Source: Aldrovandia affinis
Taxonomy: Eukaryota; Chordata; Actinopteri; Notacanthiformes; Halosauridae
Direction of reading: 5' to 3'
Assembly: GCA_029706075.1 (NCBI GenBank)
Contig: JAINUG010000173.1
Location: forward strand, 1,860,001-1,924,000
DNA length: 64,000 nt
In this document: one piece after another, positions 10,600-22,232 of the stretch
How the letters are laid out: the number at the start of each line of letters is the position of its first letter
Numbering within the stretch: position 1 is the stretch's first letter
Notes under the pieces: model-generated
What the model was told of the DNA's origin: nothing
Databases searched by the model: none
The model's input: the letters and a program-made list of their open reading frames with translations, nothing else
Position numbers and translations under genes: made by a program

Positions 10600-12898
10600 A
10601 CAGACTCTACAGACAAGTACAAAAATTAATGCAAATCTTTTTGTAAGCATTTCATTTGTGCATCCTGTCATGCAGAGACCACTTATAAAACTAGACAAAC
10701 CAACAACAAGGACAGTCACTGTCTGGCCAGAGAGGGCAGTGTCTGATCTACAAGACTGTTTTGCTAGTACTGACTGGGACATGTTCCATCGGGAGGCTAC
10801 CCAAGGCTCCCACACTGACATAGAGAAGTATGCCTCCTCTGTGCTTCTCTACATGAACTGCTGTATTGAGTCTGTCACCTCACAAAGTCCATACGTATAT
10901 ACCGGAACGAGAAACCCTGGATGAACAGCGAGGTCCATCTGTTGCTGAGGGCACGTGACACCGCATTCAAATCTGGTGACACTTTGGCCTACAGCACAGC
11001 CAGATCCAACCTAAAGAAGGTTATCAGGATTGCCAAACGAAACTACACACAACAGATACAGGATCCTTTCCTCCATAACAATGATCCTCGGCGCCTGTGG
11101 CAAGGCATTCAGGCAATCACTGACTATAAGAGCTTGAACAACAGCCCTGCAGTCAGTGATGCCACACTCCCCGATGAGATGAACAACTTTTATGCCCGCT
11201 TTGACAGAGACAACATGGAGACAGCCATCAAAGCCCTGCTACCACCAGATGACCAGGTGCTCACCCTGTCCACATTCAAGGTTAGGGCCTCCCTACACAG
11301 ATTGAGTACATGCAAAGCTGCCAGCCCTGACGGCATACCAGGTTGGGTGTGCCAACCAGCTGGCCGATGTGTTTGCCAACATCTTCAACCTATTACTGGC
11401 CCTAGCGACAGTGCCTACTTGTCTAAAAACCTCCACCATTGTCCCTGTTCCTAAACAATCATCAGTGACATGTCTGAATGACTACCACCCCATTGCTCTC
11501 ACATCAATTATAATGAAGTGTTTTGAGAGACTTGTGCTGAACCACATTAAAAACACCACCTCTCCGACACTTGATCAACACCAGTTTGCCTATTGTTCCA
11601 ACAGGTCAACTGAGGACGCTGCCATATCCTCTGCCCTCACCCACCTTGTCCAGAAGGACACCTATGGTAGAATGCTGTTCATTGATTACAGTTCAGCATT
11701 TAACAACATCATCCCCTCTAAGCTGGTCACTAAACTACACTCTCTTGGCCTTAACACCTCACTCTGCAACTGGACCCTGGACTTTTTAACAATCAGACCT
11801 CAGACTGTGAGGCTGGGCAACTGCACTTCCTCCACCTTGACCCTGAGCACAGGTGCTCCTCAAGGCTGTGTTCTGAGCCCTGTCCTATACTCCCTATGCA
11901 CCCATGACTGTGTGCCTGTCCATGGATCCAACACCATCATTAAATTTGCGGACGACACCACAGTAGTCAGCCGGATCTTCAACAACAATGAGACGCCTAC
12001 AGGAAGGAGGTCCAATAGCAACCTTGCCCTCAATGTTAAAAAGACCAAGGAACTGATTTTGGACTTCAGGAAGTCCAATAAATGCAGACATAACCCCATT
12101 TTTATCAATGGGGCTGAGGTAGAGCATGTGTCAAGTTTCAGGTCTCTGAGTGTCCATATATCTGTGGATCTGACTCTAAACACCTCTCTGATAAAGAAGG
12201 ACCATCAATGCCTTTATTTCTTGAGGAGGCTGAAAAGGGCCCACCTGTCACAAAAACACCTAGCCAACTTCTACTGCTGCACTATAGAAAGCATTCTAAC
12301 ATCTTGCATAACAGTGTGGTATGGCAACTGCACTGCTGCTGACCAGAAGGCATTGCAGTGGGATGTAAAAACCGCAGAGCACATCATTGGCACACAGTTA
12401 CCTGTTATTCAGGATATTTATGTGAGACGCTGTATGTGGAGAGGGCGTAACATCACCCATGACCTCACCCACCCCTGCCATAGACTGTTCAATCCCCTGC
12501 CAAGTGAGAAACATTACAGGTGTCTCAGGGCTCAAACCACCAGGTTCAGAAACAGCTTTTTCCCCTATTCAGCTAAACTGAGCACACCTCTAACCTCACC
12601 TCACAACTTCACCATAGCACCTTACATTTCACACTGTCATGAATATGGCATGAATATGGCATATGAGTTTGGAACTGTTCTTCTAAGGCTGCCTACAGTT
12701 GCACTGAATTGTATTGCTATTTTCTGTGTTTGCACTATATGTCTTATATTGTCTTTTATTGTATTTTATATTGTCTTTATATTATTGTCTTTCGTATTAC
12801 CTTATTATTACTTACCCAGGAATATCACTGCTACTGTGCTCTGCTCAGTATAATGACAATAAAGTTTGTTCAATTGAATTTTGAATTGAATTATTTTT
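10600..12898 (+). mobile_element. L2-group LINE, 5'-truncated
   Basis: The reverse transcriptase sequence and the 3' end (GACAATAAAG followed by TTGAATT-type repeats at about 12850-12898) fit the fish L2 clade of non-LTR retrotransposons. The apurinic-type endonuclease domain that should precede the RT is missing, so the copy is 5'-truncated, which is usual for LINEs that stop early during target-primed reverse transcription. It lies just outside the right inverted repeat at 10548-10593. Confidence 0.88.
10680..12590 (+). pseudogene. L2 LINE ORF2 (reverse transcriptase), broken
   Basis: The linker region reads in one frame (10680-10920, with VTVWPERA), then 10921-11454 and 11369-12853 after frameshifts. 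RT motifs are clear in the last block: [51 protein letters not shown] and the catalytic FADDTTVV, with both aspartates kept. The C-terminal region with [12 protein letters not shown] also fits L2. At least two frameshifts and the missing endonuclease make it non-functional. The conceptual frame running on to 12853 passes the normal protein end into the 3' UTR. Confidence 0.88.
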
Positions 12899-12961
12899 GC
12901 TACATTAATCACATGAGTCACAAGGTCTTGTCATGGTGGTCACATATATAATATAATAATA

Positions 12962-12998
12962 ATATACGCCATTTAGCAGACGCTTTTATCCATGCAAA
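12962..12998 (-). repeat. Short LINE/SINE 3'-tail fragment
   Basis: Contains GCCATTTAGCAGACGCTTTT followed by ATCC, the reverse complement of the tail shared by the LINE and SINE copies elsewhere in the window (for example 58741-58780). Only the tail is recognisable; the body is lost or never inserted. Confidence 0.6.
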
Positions 12999-14520
12999 TT
13001 CATTTAAAATGTTTTCAGAACCTAAAGGCCTTACCAAGTGGACTGACTGAGTGGTTCTCAAACTCTGCCTATGCTGGTTTTCATTCCAACCATATTTGCA
13101 ATTCCTAAACTATAAACTATAACAAGCAGTTAATTGTTTTTAATTAGACACTTTTATCGTCTATTTTAACGTTACTCTCTTAATGACACATCTTGTCAGA
13201 AGCATATATAATTTAAGGACATTTAAATGTCAAATCAGTTCTTCAAATCAGACAAATAATGCTTTGATTTTCTATAATGTTCATTTTTTACATTTATTTT
13301 TAACTGAAATAAGTCTTAAATTCGGAAAGTGTTGACACCTGGTCATTGAAACTAAAATGTTTGTGGAAAATGCCAAAGACAAAGCAAATAGTAATGAGCA
13401 AAAAATCTGTTTCAGCACAACAATATGGAGCCTAACCCTTAAACCACCTTCCACAACCTTAATTATACAAGAGATTGATTGGAACAAAAAACAGCATACA
13501 TGATGGTACTCCAGGACCAATTCTGAGAATCACTAGACAAACCATAGTACCCAGGGGAAATTTATTTTCATTTTAGCCAAATTATTTTCTTCTGTAATCT
13601 TGTCATGATATTTTCCATCTTCAGAATTTTTTTTGCAGCAAACAATATAATTATGATTTAATGGAAAGATATATAAGATAAAAGCAAAAAAAGCTTTTTG
13701 ACAACTTAAATAGCATCTAAAATATTTTTTGTCTGTTCATATTTGTTAGGTTAAGGTTAAGCACAGCAGACATCTTAATGACCTGAATTCATATTTGCCT
13801 CCAGCCATATTTGCAAACATTGAAGCCAGTGAAGGATTAGTCTCTTGCTACTGCAGGAATCTTTCACTGCTGCAGCTCAACAAAGGCCACAAGAGTAATG
13901 CATCAGAACACAATCTATACGGGCAGTCATTCAGAATGCTGTGTTCTTCTTAATTATTGGTTTCAGCTTTCATTAGTGCTCTATTTTAAGCCACCTAAAC
14001 GCTATCGGCCATTTAATAACACAGCTGCATGATTTGCACTTTGATGAGAGCCGCAATCTGAACCTTCACTTGCAAAAATGTGGCTGGCTCTAAATACACA
14101 GGCTACGTGTTACATAAGGTTTAGTGTACAACGCCTCTTAGATCCTGGTGTCTTGTCATTATCAGGCAGATGGAATCGAAATGAATGCTTTGGCAGAAGG
14201 GCAAATTCACGATGGTGTCATTTCCTTCTGCATGCGGTGAGTTGGTCTGTTGCTGGAAACCGAGGACTATTTTTCAGGGGGGATCGTTATTTATACATTT
14301 GGTGAGTGCCCCATCCAAGGTCAGTTTATGGAACATTATCAGATTCAAGCACAGTGCACAAGACAACTGGAACTGTGATTACCATACAAATTCCAAATAC
14401 AATTTACCAGATGCAACAGATCAAGCAGTATTACAATTCACAATGTATTACCTATAGATAAGAAAACCATTAAAAACATCAATGGTCAGATTATGTAAAA
14501 GGGAAGACTGTACATGGTCT
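12999..14520. other. Unassigned intergenic DNA
   Basis: No recognisable gene, repeat copy or RNA structure. Short open frames at 13281-13520 and 14078-14457 show no domain or conserved motif. Confidence 0.5.
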
Positions 14521-14524
14521 GAAT

Positions 14525-15440
14525 GGTTTTTTAATGCCTTTTCCCATTTTTCTCCCAATTTGGAATGCCTAATTGTATTCACAAGCCACGCTCATCACTG
14601 CAAGCTCTGCTGTCAATTTGGGGGACAGACACAAGTTGAGCTTGCACAGACATAAGTTGCTGGAAGATATCACGTCTCCTGTTTGTGTTCCCCGTAATTA
14701 GGTGTTTTAAGTTTATTCCATGTTTTCCTGGTTGTCCGGTCTGTGTTTTCACTTTCGCTTACCTGTTTCCAGTCTCGTTATTGTATTATCGTTTTCACCT
14801 GTTCCTCATGTGTCTGATTGCAGTTAGCTGTATTCATGTTAATTCCTGATTGTTTCTCGTTATGTCTAATGTGTATAAACTGTGAATTTTCCCATGTTCG
14901 TTGCCAGATTGTCTTGTGCTCTGCTTATGCGTTCACTACTTTCCAGCGCTGTCTTTGTTTACCTGAGTCTTGTTCCATTGTGTTTGTGTTCGTTTGTATC
15001 CCAGTCTCGTTCCCGATCCATCTGTTCGTGCTCCTTGTGGTTCCAACCCCGCTCCTCTCTGTGTTCCCCAGCCCATTGACCATGTCTTGCCTGCCTGCGA
15101 CACAGTTGGACCTGGAAACTAACTTTGCCTGTCCCCGACTACTTTCTGGATTTCCCTATTGCTTGGTTTGCCCCTGCTTGAACTTCGCCTGTCCCCGACT
15201 ACTCTCTGCATTCTTGTATTGCCCTGATTGCTCCCGTATGAACTTTGCCTGTTTTTGCAATGAAGAACATTATTGCATTCTTGGGTCCGCGCCTGGTTTT
15301 CCAACACCGTTCCTGACAGGAAGACACCTAATGTGCAGCTTTGTACAGGCCGACTGTGGGCCTCTGTGTGCAATGAGACATGGTCATCCCCACTGACTGA
15401 ATCCCTCCCTCCCTGAGCAATGCTACATCCAATTACATGT
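14525..15440. repeat. Fish dispersed repeat interrupted by a solo LTR
   Basis: Bases 14525-14667 (containing TTTTTCTCCCAATTTGGAAT) and 15319-15440 (with ACTGAATCCCTCCCTCCCTG) look like the two arms of one dispersed repeat I recall from other fish genomes, split by the LTR at 14668-15318. They join across the duplicated GGAAGA. The assignment is from memory of such repeats rather than from a second copy in this window. Confidence 0.4.
14668..15318 (+). mobile_element. Solo LTR of the element B/C gypsy family
   Basis: It matches the LTRs at 21069-21681 and 41088-41807 along its length: TCACGTCTC start, GTTCCCCGTAATTAGG, a TATA-type GTGTATAAAC followed about 25-30 nt later by CGTTGCCAGATTGTC, and the CGTTCCTGACA end. 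GGAAGA lies directly outside both ends (14662-14667 and 15319-15324). No gag or primer site follows, so this is a separate solo insertion and not the 5' LTR of element B. Confidence 0.92.
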
Positions 15441-15664
15441 TGCCTTGTGGGGTTGCCGGTGTATTTACAGTTTCGCTAGTTTTGTTTCTCCTGTTCGTTG
15501 TTTTGGTTTATTTGTTAGTGTTTGTTCAGTGTCAGTTCAGACACTGTATTACCGTTTAGTTCCATCTGCGTTTAAGTTATTAAAATACCTTAAACGCCTC
15601 TCTGCTTCCTGGGTCTCTCTCTCTCTCACCTGCATTTGGTTCCAAAACCTACAACATTCCTGAC
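15440..15664 (+). repeat. Possible LTR 3' portion
   Basis: The segment contains a TTATTAAAATACC polyadenylation-like stretch, a CTCTCTCT tract and ends ACATTCCTGACA, resembling the R/U5 end of a gypsy LTR. The other end, flanking duplications and internal region are not identifiable, so this is tentative. Confidence 0.3.
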
Positions 15665-16626
15665 AACACAGTTCTCAGCCGATCTCCCTTGTCAAGTTTA
15701 GCACTCAAAACTTCTTGGTGAATAATGCAGTGTACACTGAACAGCTTTGGCACACAAGCCTTCAACAGCGCAGTAAACCCCTGGTGTACTCCGGTCATTG
15801 AGGGGCAGCCATCAGTGGTAATGGAGACAATTTTCTCCACTGGCAAGTTGTTCATTTTAAAAAATTCTGCAAATGCGTCGAAAAAAACAGAGCCTTGTGT
15901 TCTCCCGTGTATGCCCACCAACTCCAAAAATTATTCGGTCACGTTCAGCTCAGCATCCACACAGCGGACCCAGAAACACAACTGAGCAACATCACTGATG
16001 ACTTTCGATTCGTCCAATGCAATGCTTATTGCCTCACTGTTGCGAACTTATTGAAAATGTCACTTTTCAAGTCGTTAGCAATGTCATTGACAGTTTGTCT
16101 GTCTGCTCAGTTGTAGGGCTTTGATGCACTTGACAATTTCGTCTTTATTTTTAAAACTGTCAAAAGTCAGTAGCTGATTCGATGAGGCATTATTTCACCA
16201 ACTCACCACCAGCAAAGGGTTTCCCGTTTTTAACAAGTAGCTAAGCGATCCAATAGCGAGCCAATGTCACTGCATCACTCTCGGTCAGTGCTCACCTAAA
16301 ATTGTGCCTCTGGTTGGCCAGACCATTTTTGAGTTCCAACAGATGGCGAGCTCGCTCAACTGACCCTGCTGGAAAGATGTCCATGTGGGCAGGATGCCGT
16401 GTTTCATATTTTTTGCTGACAGACAGTGTCTCTTTGCATACCAAGCAAAATGGCTTCTCTTTCAGTTCAGTCATAAAATAATCTTTCTCCCACCTGTTCT
16501 GGACGGTCCTGCCTTCATCAGTTGCTTTGCTTTTGTTTGCTGCATCAGCAGGATCAGCATTGTCTGCCACTATCTTGTTTTGTCTCACAACAAATCTTTC
16601 CATTTCAAAGTTTTTCACATTTTTAA
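15649..16626 (-). pseudogene. hAT transposase relic (GTF2IRD2/ZBED-like)
   Basis: On the minus strand, 16618-16292 encodes a region with ENRWEKDYF-like and PFCLVCKETLSVSKKYETRH residues, typical of the N-terminus of fish GTF2IRD2-like/ZBED hAT transposases. The block at 15927-15649 encodes ITTDGCPSMTG and HCIIHQE, motifs of the catalytic region of the same proteins. The stretch between them is frame-disrupted and the C-terminal dimerisation domain is absent. The 16627 boundary adjoins gypsy LTR sequence, so the relic was also truncated there. Confidence 0.75.
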
Positions 16627-16699
16627 CAGTCTTGTCATTGTATTATTGTTTTCACCTGTTCCTCATGTGTCTGATTGCAGTTAGCTGCATTCGTGTTAA

Positions 16700-17240
16700 C
16701 CCTCTGAGGTCCGTGCTAAGCTTAGAGAAAGTTTGTGATTTTGGCGTGGTCTGATATTTATCTCAATTTCATCAACTTAACACACACTTACTCCAAAGTG
16801 TTTGATATTTTTATTTGAAGGACAATCACAGCTACATTTATATGCCATCAATAGTTTGGTCCGTATCATATGCAGCTTGTAAATAGATCTACAAACACAC
16901 AAGTTATAAAGAGTAAATTTTTCTGCCGTCACAAAAGTTGTGAAAGCACACACTAAACTATAGTGATGAATTGTTTTGCCAATGTGCGTTTGTTCATCAA
17001 GGTCTTGGTTATGTAAGGGTGTGAAAATAGTTTAGCACATATGAGATCTAAATAGCTAAAAACCTGTTTTTATCTGAACTGGTCACATTTATTTCAGGTT
17101 GTGGGAGGGCTATATGCTAATTTACTGAATATTCATGATCCACACCTGAAAGATCTGTCAGATGGGCCATCTCTCTCTCAAAGGCCATCAGACAAAGACA
17201 TCTTGCAGAGTACGCATTTCTTGCAACCAACAGAAGCCAG
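16700..17240 (-). mobile_element. piggyBac terminal fragment inside element B 5' LTR
   Basis: Starts immediately after TTAA with CCCTCTGAGGTCCGTGCTAA and is close to 31137-31800 over its length, including the coding remnant of the transposase cysteine-rich tail near 17200-17240 (minus strand). It stops abruptly at about 17240, where gypsy gag sequence begins, so the other terminus and the second TTAA were deleted. The empty target is visible in the 3' LTR of B, which reads GCATTCGTGTTAATTCC. Confidence 0.88.
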
Positions 17241-17251
17241 AAGCCCTCTGG

Positions 17252-17822
17252 GAGAATGGACATCCTGCTCTCACAACCCTCTCGTCCTTTGCGGAGGAGA
17301 TGAGAAGGGTTTTCGACCGGTCCTCGGTCGGACGGGCGGCTGTCCGTCAACTGCTTCATCTTCGCCAGGGAGAACAATCCGTCTCGGACTACTCCATCGA
17401 GTTCCGGACCCTGGCTGCCTCAGCAGGATGGAATGCTGTGGCCAGCTACGACACCTTCATGCACGGTCTCTCCGAGAGGGTTCTGGACAAACTGACAGTG
17501 TGCGACCTACCTCCGGACCTGGACAGACTTGTGGACTTGGCCATCCACATCGACACGCATCTGCAAGAGAGAGGAAAGAGGCGTCGCAAATCCCCTGCTC
17601 CCCCCTTGCTTCTGGGCTGTGACGCGATCCTGCTCAACCCACTGTGATCACGGAGCCTATGCAGTTGAATCGGGCCCATCTATCTGAGGCCGAACGCCAG
17701 CGCCGCCGGAAGGGAGGACTATGCCTTTACTGCGGAGGCAGGGGACATTTCCGGTCATCATGCCCGGTAAGGAGACAACACCCGTCAGTGGTAAGGGAGG
17801 TTCTGGCGGGTGCCTCGTAAGT
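17252..17822 (+). pseudogene. Gag of gypsy element B, 5'-deleted
   Basis: The capsid region reads from about 17252 to 17647 (includes SSFAEEMRRVFD and QSVSDYSIEFRTLA), matching element C. A small deletion relative to C shifts the frame before the stop at 17645-17647. The zinc knuckle CLYCGGRGHFRSSC is encoded in another frame at about 17722-17763. The N-terminal part is missing because of the deletion that removed the 5' side of the element. Confidence 0.88.
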
Positions 17823-17847
17823 ATCAACCTTCTGACCCCAATGTCCC

Positions 17848-20800
17848 ATGCTCCACGTCGTCCTCTCCTGGCAAGGAGAGCAGTTTCCGGTGCAGGCCCT
17901 GATTGACTCGGGGGCCGACGCTAATCTCATCTGCCCTACCCTGGTTCACCGCATAGGAGTTCCGGTGTCTCGTCTAGCAATACCTCTCCAAACCAAGACC
18001 CTGACAGGTATGCCTCTAGCACTGATTGAGGAGATCACCCAGCCTTTAGAGCTGCTTGTTTCCGGAAATCACAGGGAGGGACTGGTCCTCTATTTTATGG
18101 AGTCTCCCCACGCTCCAGTGGTGCTTGGCGGAACCTGGCTGGCAACCCACAATCCCAGTATTGACTGGACTACTGGACACATCCGGGAATGGAGCCCTTT
18201 CTGTCAGAAGTCTTGCCTACGTTCCGCAGCTACCCCTGGAGACTCTATGCCCGTGGCTAGAGAGAAACCAGTCGACCTGTCACTTGTGCCCTCCGAATAC
18301 CACGACCTCAGCCAGGCTTTCAGCAAGTCCCGTGCCTGCACCTTACCACCTCATCGCGCCTACAACTGCCCCATCGACCTACTTCCTGGTTCAACTCCTT
18401 CTAGAGGCCACCTATACTCGTTGTCTGTCCCTGTCCCATTGCTACCTCATTATCGTCAGGGATCATCCGCCCTTCTTCATCCCCTGCTGGCGCCGGTTTC
18501 TTTTTTGTAAAGAAGAAGGATGGTACACTGCGTCCTTGTATTGATTACCGGAGTCTCAATGCCATAACCGTAAAGAACTGCTACCCACTTCCATTAATGT
18601 CTTCAGCTTTCGACAACCTCCAGGAGGGACAATTCTTCACCAAATTGGATCTCCGCAACGCTTACCACCTGGTCCGGATTCGGGAGGGAGATGAATGGAA
18701 GACCACATTCAACACCCACACCGGCCATTATGAATACCTGGCCATGCCATTCGGACTCACCAACGCTCCTGCCGTCTTCCAGGGATTAGTTAACGACGTA
18801 CTCCGGGACATGCTGTCCCGCTTCGTTTGTCTATCTGGATGACATTCAGATTTTTTCAAAAACATTTGAGGAACATGTACAGCATGTACGTCTGGTTATT
18901 CAGAGACTGTTGGAGAATCAACTATTTATTAAGGCCGAGAAGTGTGACTTTCATAAAGACTCTGTCCAGTTTCTAGGTTTCATTATATCCCGTGACCAGC
19001 TGGAGATGGATTCCGCCAAGGTGCAGGTGGTGCAAGAATGGCCCGTACCTTCTGATCGCAAACAGCTCCAATGCTTCCTTGGGTTTGCACATTTTTACAG
19101 ACGTTTTGTGCAGAATTACAGCACGGTGGCCGCACCGTTAATAGCACTAACCTCTATCAAGATCTGTTTCAGATGGAATCCTGATGCCCAGGCGGTCTTC
19201 GAGAAACTCAAGTCTCTGTTCACGTCAGCCCCGGTCCTCGCACTCCTGGATCCCACACGTCAGTTCATTGTGGAGGTGGATGCCTCCGACTCAGGGACAG
19301 GGGAAATCCTTTCACAAAGAGCCCCTGATAACAAGGTACACCCATGCGCTTTCTTTTCTCACCGCCTTTCTGCTACGAAAAGGAACTATAGCATTGGGGA
19401 CCGAGAACTTTTAGCTATCAAATTGGCGTTTGAGGAGTGGAGACACTGGCTAGAGGGGGCTGTGGTGCCATTTCTGGTCTGGACGGACCACCGCAACTTG
19501 GAATACCTCTACTCAGCTCAACGTCTCAATCCACGTCAGGCCAGGTGGTCTCTATTTTTTGCCCGTTTTGTTTTTACTTTATCCTTTCACCCAGGTTCTA
19601 AGAACATCAAGCCCGATGCCTTATCCCGGGTCTATGCCTCTCCAGAAGAGGAGAGCAATCCGGAGCCTATCCTGCCACCTAGCTGCGTGGTAGCAGCAGC
19701 AGTGCTCGATGTTGTTCGGATGGTGGAGGAGGCGCTCCTAGACACACCGGGTCCCAGAGATACACCGGCCAACCGCCTGTTCGTGCCAGAGACCGTTAGG
19801 CCCCAGGTTCTGGAGTGGGCCCACTCTTCCCCCATGGCCTGTCACCCCGGTATTTCTCGCACCCTAGCTCTGTTGTCTCGTAGATTTTGGTGGCCCACCA
19901 TGAAGGACGACACCACCACATTTGTTGCAGCCTGTGTGCCCTGTGCTCGGTCTAAATCCACCAATGCACGCCCCAGCGGTCTCCTTCAGCCCCTGGTGGT
20001 TCCACGACGCCCGTGGTCCCACGTCGCCCTGGACTTTGTAACCGGTCTACCACCATCAGAAGGTAACACAGTCGTACTTACGGTGGTAGACCAGTTTTCC
20101 AAGAGTGTGCATTTTATTCCGCTGCCCAAACTCCCCTCTGCCAAAGAGACCGCGGAACTCATGATGAGACATGTTTTTCGCCTCCATGGGTTACCACAGG
20201 AGATGACCTCGGACCGGGGGCCCCAGTTCTCCAGCAGGTTCTGGAGAGTATTTTGCTCCCTGATCGGCGCCAAGCCCAACCTGTCCTCTGGGTTTCATCC
20301 AGAGACTAATGGCCAGACAGAGCACTACAACCAGGAGCTGGGGAAGGGACTGCGCTGTCTGGCTGAACAAACTCCAGCTACCTGGTCACGCTCCCTGCCC
20401 TGGGTGGAGTACGCTCACAATTCCCTTCCCGATTCCTCTACCGGAATCTCTCCGTTCCACTGTTGTCTGGGATACTAACCTCCTCTGTTCCCGGAGGAGG
20501 AGAAGGAGGTGGAGGTGCCGTCTGCCAAGGCCCTCATCTCAAGAGCCCGAAGTACATGGCGGAGAGCACGTATCACCCTACTTCGCCACGTCTCAGCCAT
20601 GAAGAGCCAGGCCGACCGCCACCGTCGTCCGGCCCCTCGCTACAGGGTCGGCCAGAAGGTCTGGCTCTCTGCTAAAGACATTCCCATGCGAGTCTCTTGC
20701 AAGAAGTTATCCCCCAGATGTATTGGTCCCTACCCCATCGTTCGTGTTATCACCCCCTCAGCCATACAGTTGCACCTCCCTCCTCCCCTACGCCGCATCC

Positions 20801-21098
20801 ATCCTGTGTTTCATGTTTCTCGTCTTAAAATGTTGTGTCTCATCCCCGGCTCATCGAAGGGGGCCCAGTCTACACCGTTCGCCGCCTGCTGGATGTCCGA
20901 CGCAGGGGCCGTGGTCGCCAATTCTTGGTGGATTGGGAGGGGTACGGTCCTGAGGAACGCAGTTGGGTGCCTGAGAGACATATTGTCGACCCCTCCCTAA
21001 TCCAGGAATTCCTGCGTCGGCATCCGGTACAGGTTGGTGATCCACCAGGTGGCATCCCTAGGGGGTACTGTCACGTCTCATGTTCGTGTTCCCCGTAA
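17848..21098 (+). pseudogene. Pol of gypsy element B (PR-RT-RH-IN-chromodomain), broken
   Basis: Protease is at 17848-18000 with LIDSGADANLICP. RT spans about 18300-19000, with [15 protein letters not shown]; the frame is lost near 18480 and again near 18826, just at the catalytic box, whose shifted codons still specify Y-L-D-D. A long block (18910-20478) carries the end of RT, RNase H ([22 protein letters not shown]) and integrase ([25 protein letters not shown]). A C-to-T change produces a stop at 20476-20478. The integrase tail (20509-21000) and chromodomain ([17 protein letters not shown], 20850-21000) follow in shifted frames. Of the three copies this is the best preserved from RNase H to chromodomain. 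Confidence 0.93.
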
Positions 21099-21681
21099 TT
21101 AGGTGTTTTCATTTATTCCATGTTTTCCTGGTTGTCTGGTCCGTGTTTTCACTTTCACTTACCTGTTCCCAGTCTTGTCATTGTATTATTGTTTTCACCT
21201 GTTCCTCATGTGTCTGATTGCAGTTAGCTGCATTCGTGTTAATTCCTGATTGTTTCTCGTTATATCTAAATGTATATAAGCTGTGCGTTTTCCCATGTTC
21301 GTTGCCAGATTGTCTTGTGCTTTGCCTATGCCTACACAACTTTCCAGCGTTCTCTTTGTTTACCCGTGTACGTGCTTCCGTGTTCAGTCCTGTCTCAGTC
21401 TTGTTCCCGATCCTCCTGTTCGTGCTCCTCGTGGTTCCTGCCCTGCTCCTCTCTGTGTTCCCTGGACTGATTCCCCGTTATCGACCTCCGCCTGCCCATT
21501 GACTACGCCTTGCCTGCCTCTGACACGACTGAAGCCTGGAACGAACTTTGCCTGTCCCCGACCACTCTTTGGATCCCTCTATTGCCCTGATTGCTCCTTT
21601 GTAACCATTGCCTGTTTATGCAATAAAATACATTATTGCATTTCTGGGTCCGCGCCTGGTTTTCCGACACCGTTCCTGACA
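21069..21681 (+). repeat. 3' LTR of gypsy element B
   Basis: 613 bp, starting TGTCACGTCTC directly after the polypurine tract and ending CGTTCCTGACA. It carries ATGTATATAAGC, a TATA box, and about 30 nt downstream CGTTGCCAGATTGT, which pairs at 13 of 14 positions with the primer site of element C. CAATAAAATAC near 21620 is a plausible polyadenylation signal. Confidence 0.93.
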
Positions 21682-22232
21682 CAAATCAGGTATGATTGTA
21701 AGAATAATCTTTGCAATTTGCCTTGTATTACATAGCAGTGCTGTTGCATGTCTATTACTGTATCTATCATTGTGCAATATTGCAATAAACACCCCATTCA
21801 TCATCTCCAGAAAGAAGATCCCTTCACTGTTATTCTGCTCGATTTAATTGTGCCAGTGTGAGGCCTTATATAAGGGCATATTGCTTAGTTTCGACTATGA
21901 GCCAGCTCCCCGCCATGAATCTTGCTCCCCCCAGGGCACCTTGTATCTCTTTCAAATTCAACCAGGTATGTCATGGTCACATGCTCCTTTGAATTGGTAA
22001 CTACATTTAACATGATGACTCTGCTGGCTATTTTGCATGTCAGTTTGGTTGTCTGCTGGTGCCTCTCACCAGGCACCAAACTGTATCTTTTTGTGCCAAT
22101 TTTGTGAGAGAAGGATAAAAGTTTGTTGGTGGCAGTGACAAAATTCGAGGATATCTGTGGAGTGTTATGCGGGATGACAAAACAGTTGCTTCATATTCTC
22201 TGTGCTATAACAACAGAGATGATAAATGTCAC
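21682..22232. other. Unassigned DNA between element B and a solo LTR
   Basis: No coding motif or repeat copy recognised. It contains CCTTATATAAGG near 21865, a palindromic TATA-like stretch with no supporting context. Confidence 0.45.

Larger units (their letters stand above)
16627..21681 (+). mobile_element. Ty3/gypsy chromovirus (Tf1/sushi type), element B
   Basis: Element B is a sister of element C. Only 16627-16699 of its 5' LTR remains; a piggyBac inserted at the LTR's TTAA (16696-16699). A deletion then removed the rest of the piggyBac, the rest of the LTR, the primer site and the start of gag, so gag resumes around 17252. Pol follows through the chromodomain, then the polypurine tract GGGGGTAC and a 3' LTR at 21069-21681. 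With the 5' side lost, no target duplication can be matched to CAAAT at 21682. Confidence 0.92.

Noticed and set aside
14818..15396. 192-codon cysteine-rich open frame
   Set aside because: It is the solo LTR at 14668-15318 read through; the same frame occurs in the LTRs at 21069 and 41088, with no coding conservation pattern.
21864..21876. CCTTATATAAGG as an SRF-type CArG box or promoter
   Set aside because: It has eight, not six, A/T bases between CC and GG, and there is no gene or LTR start beside it.
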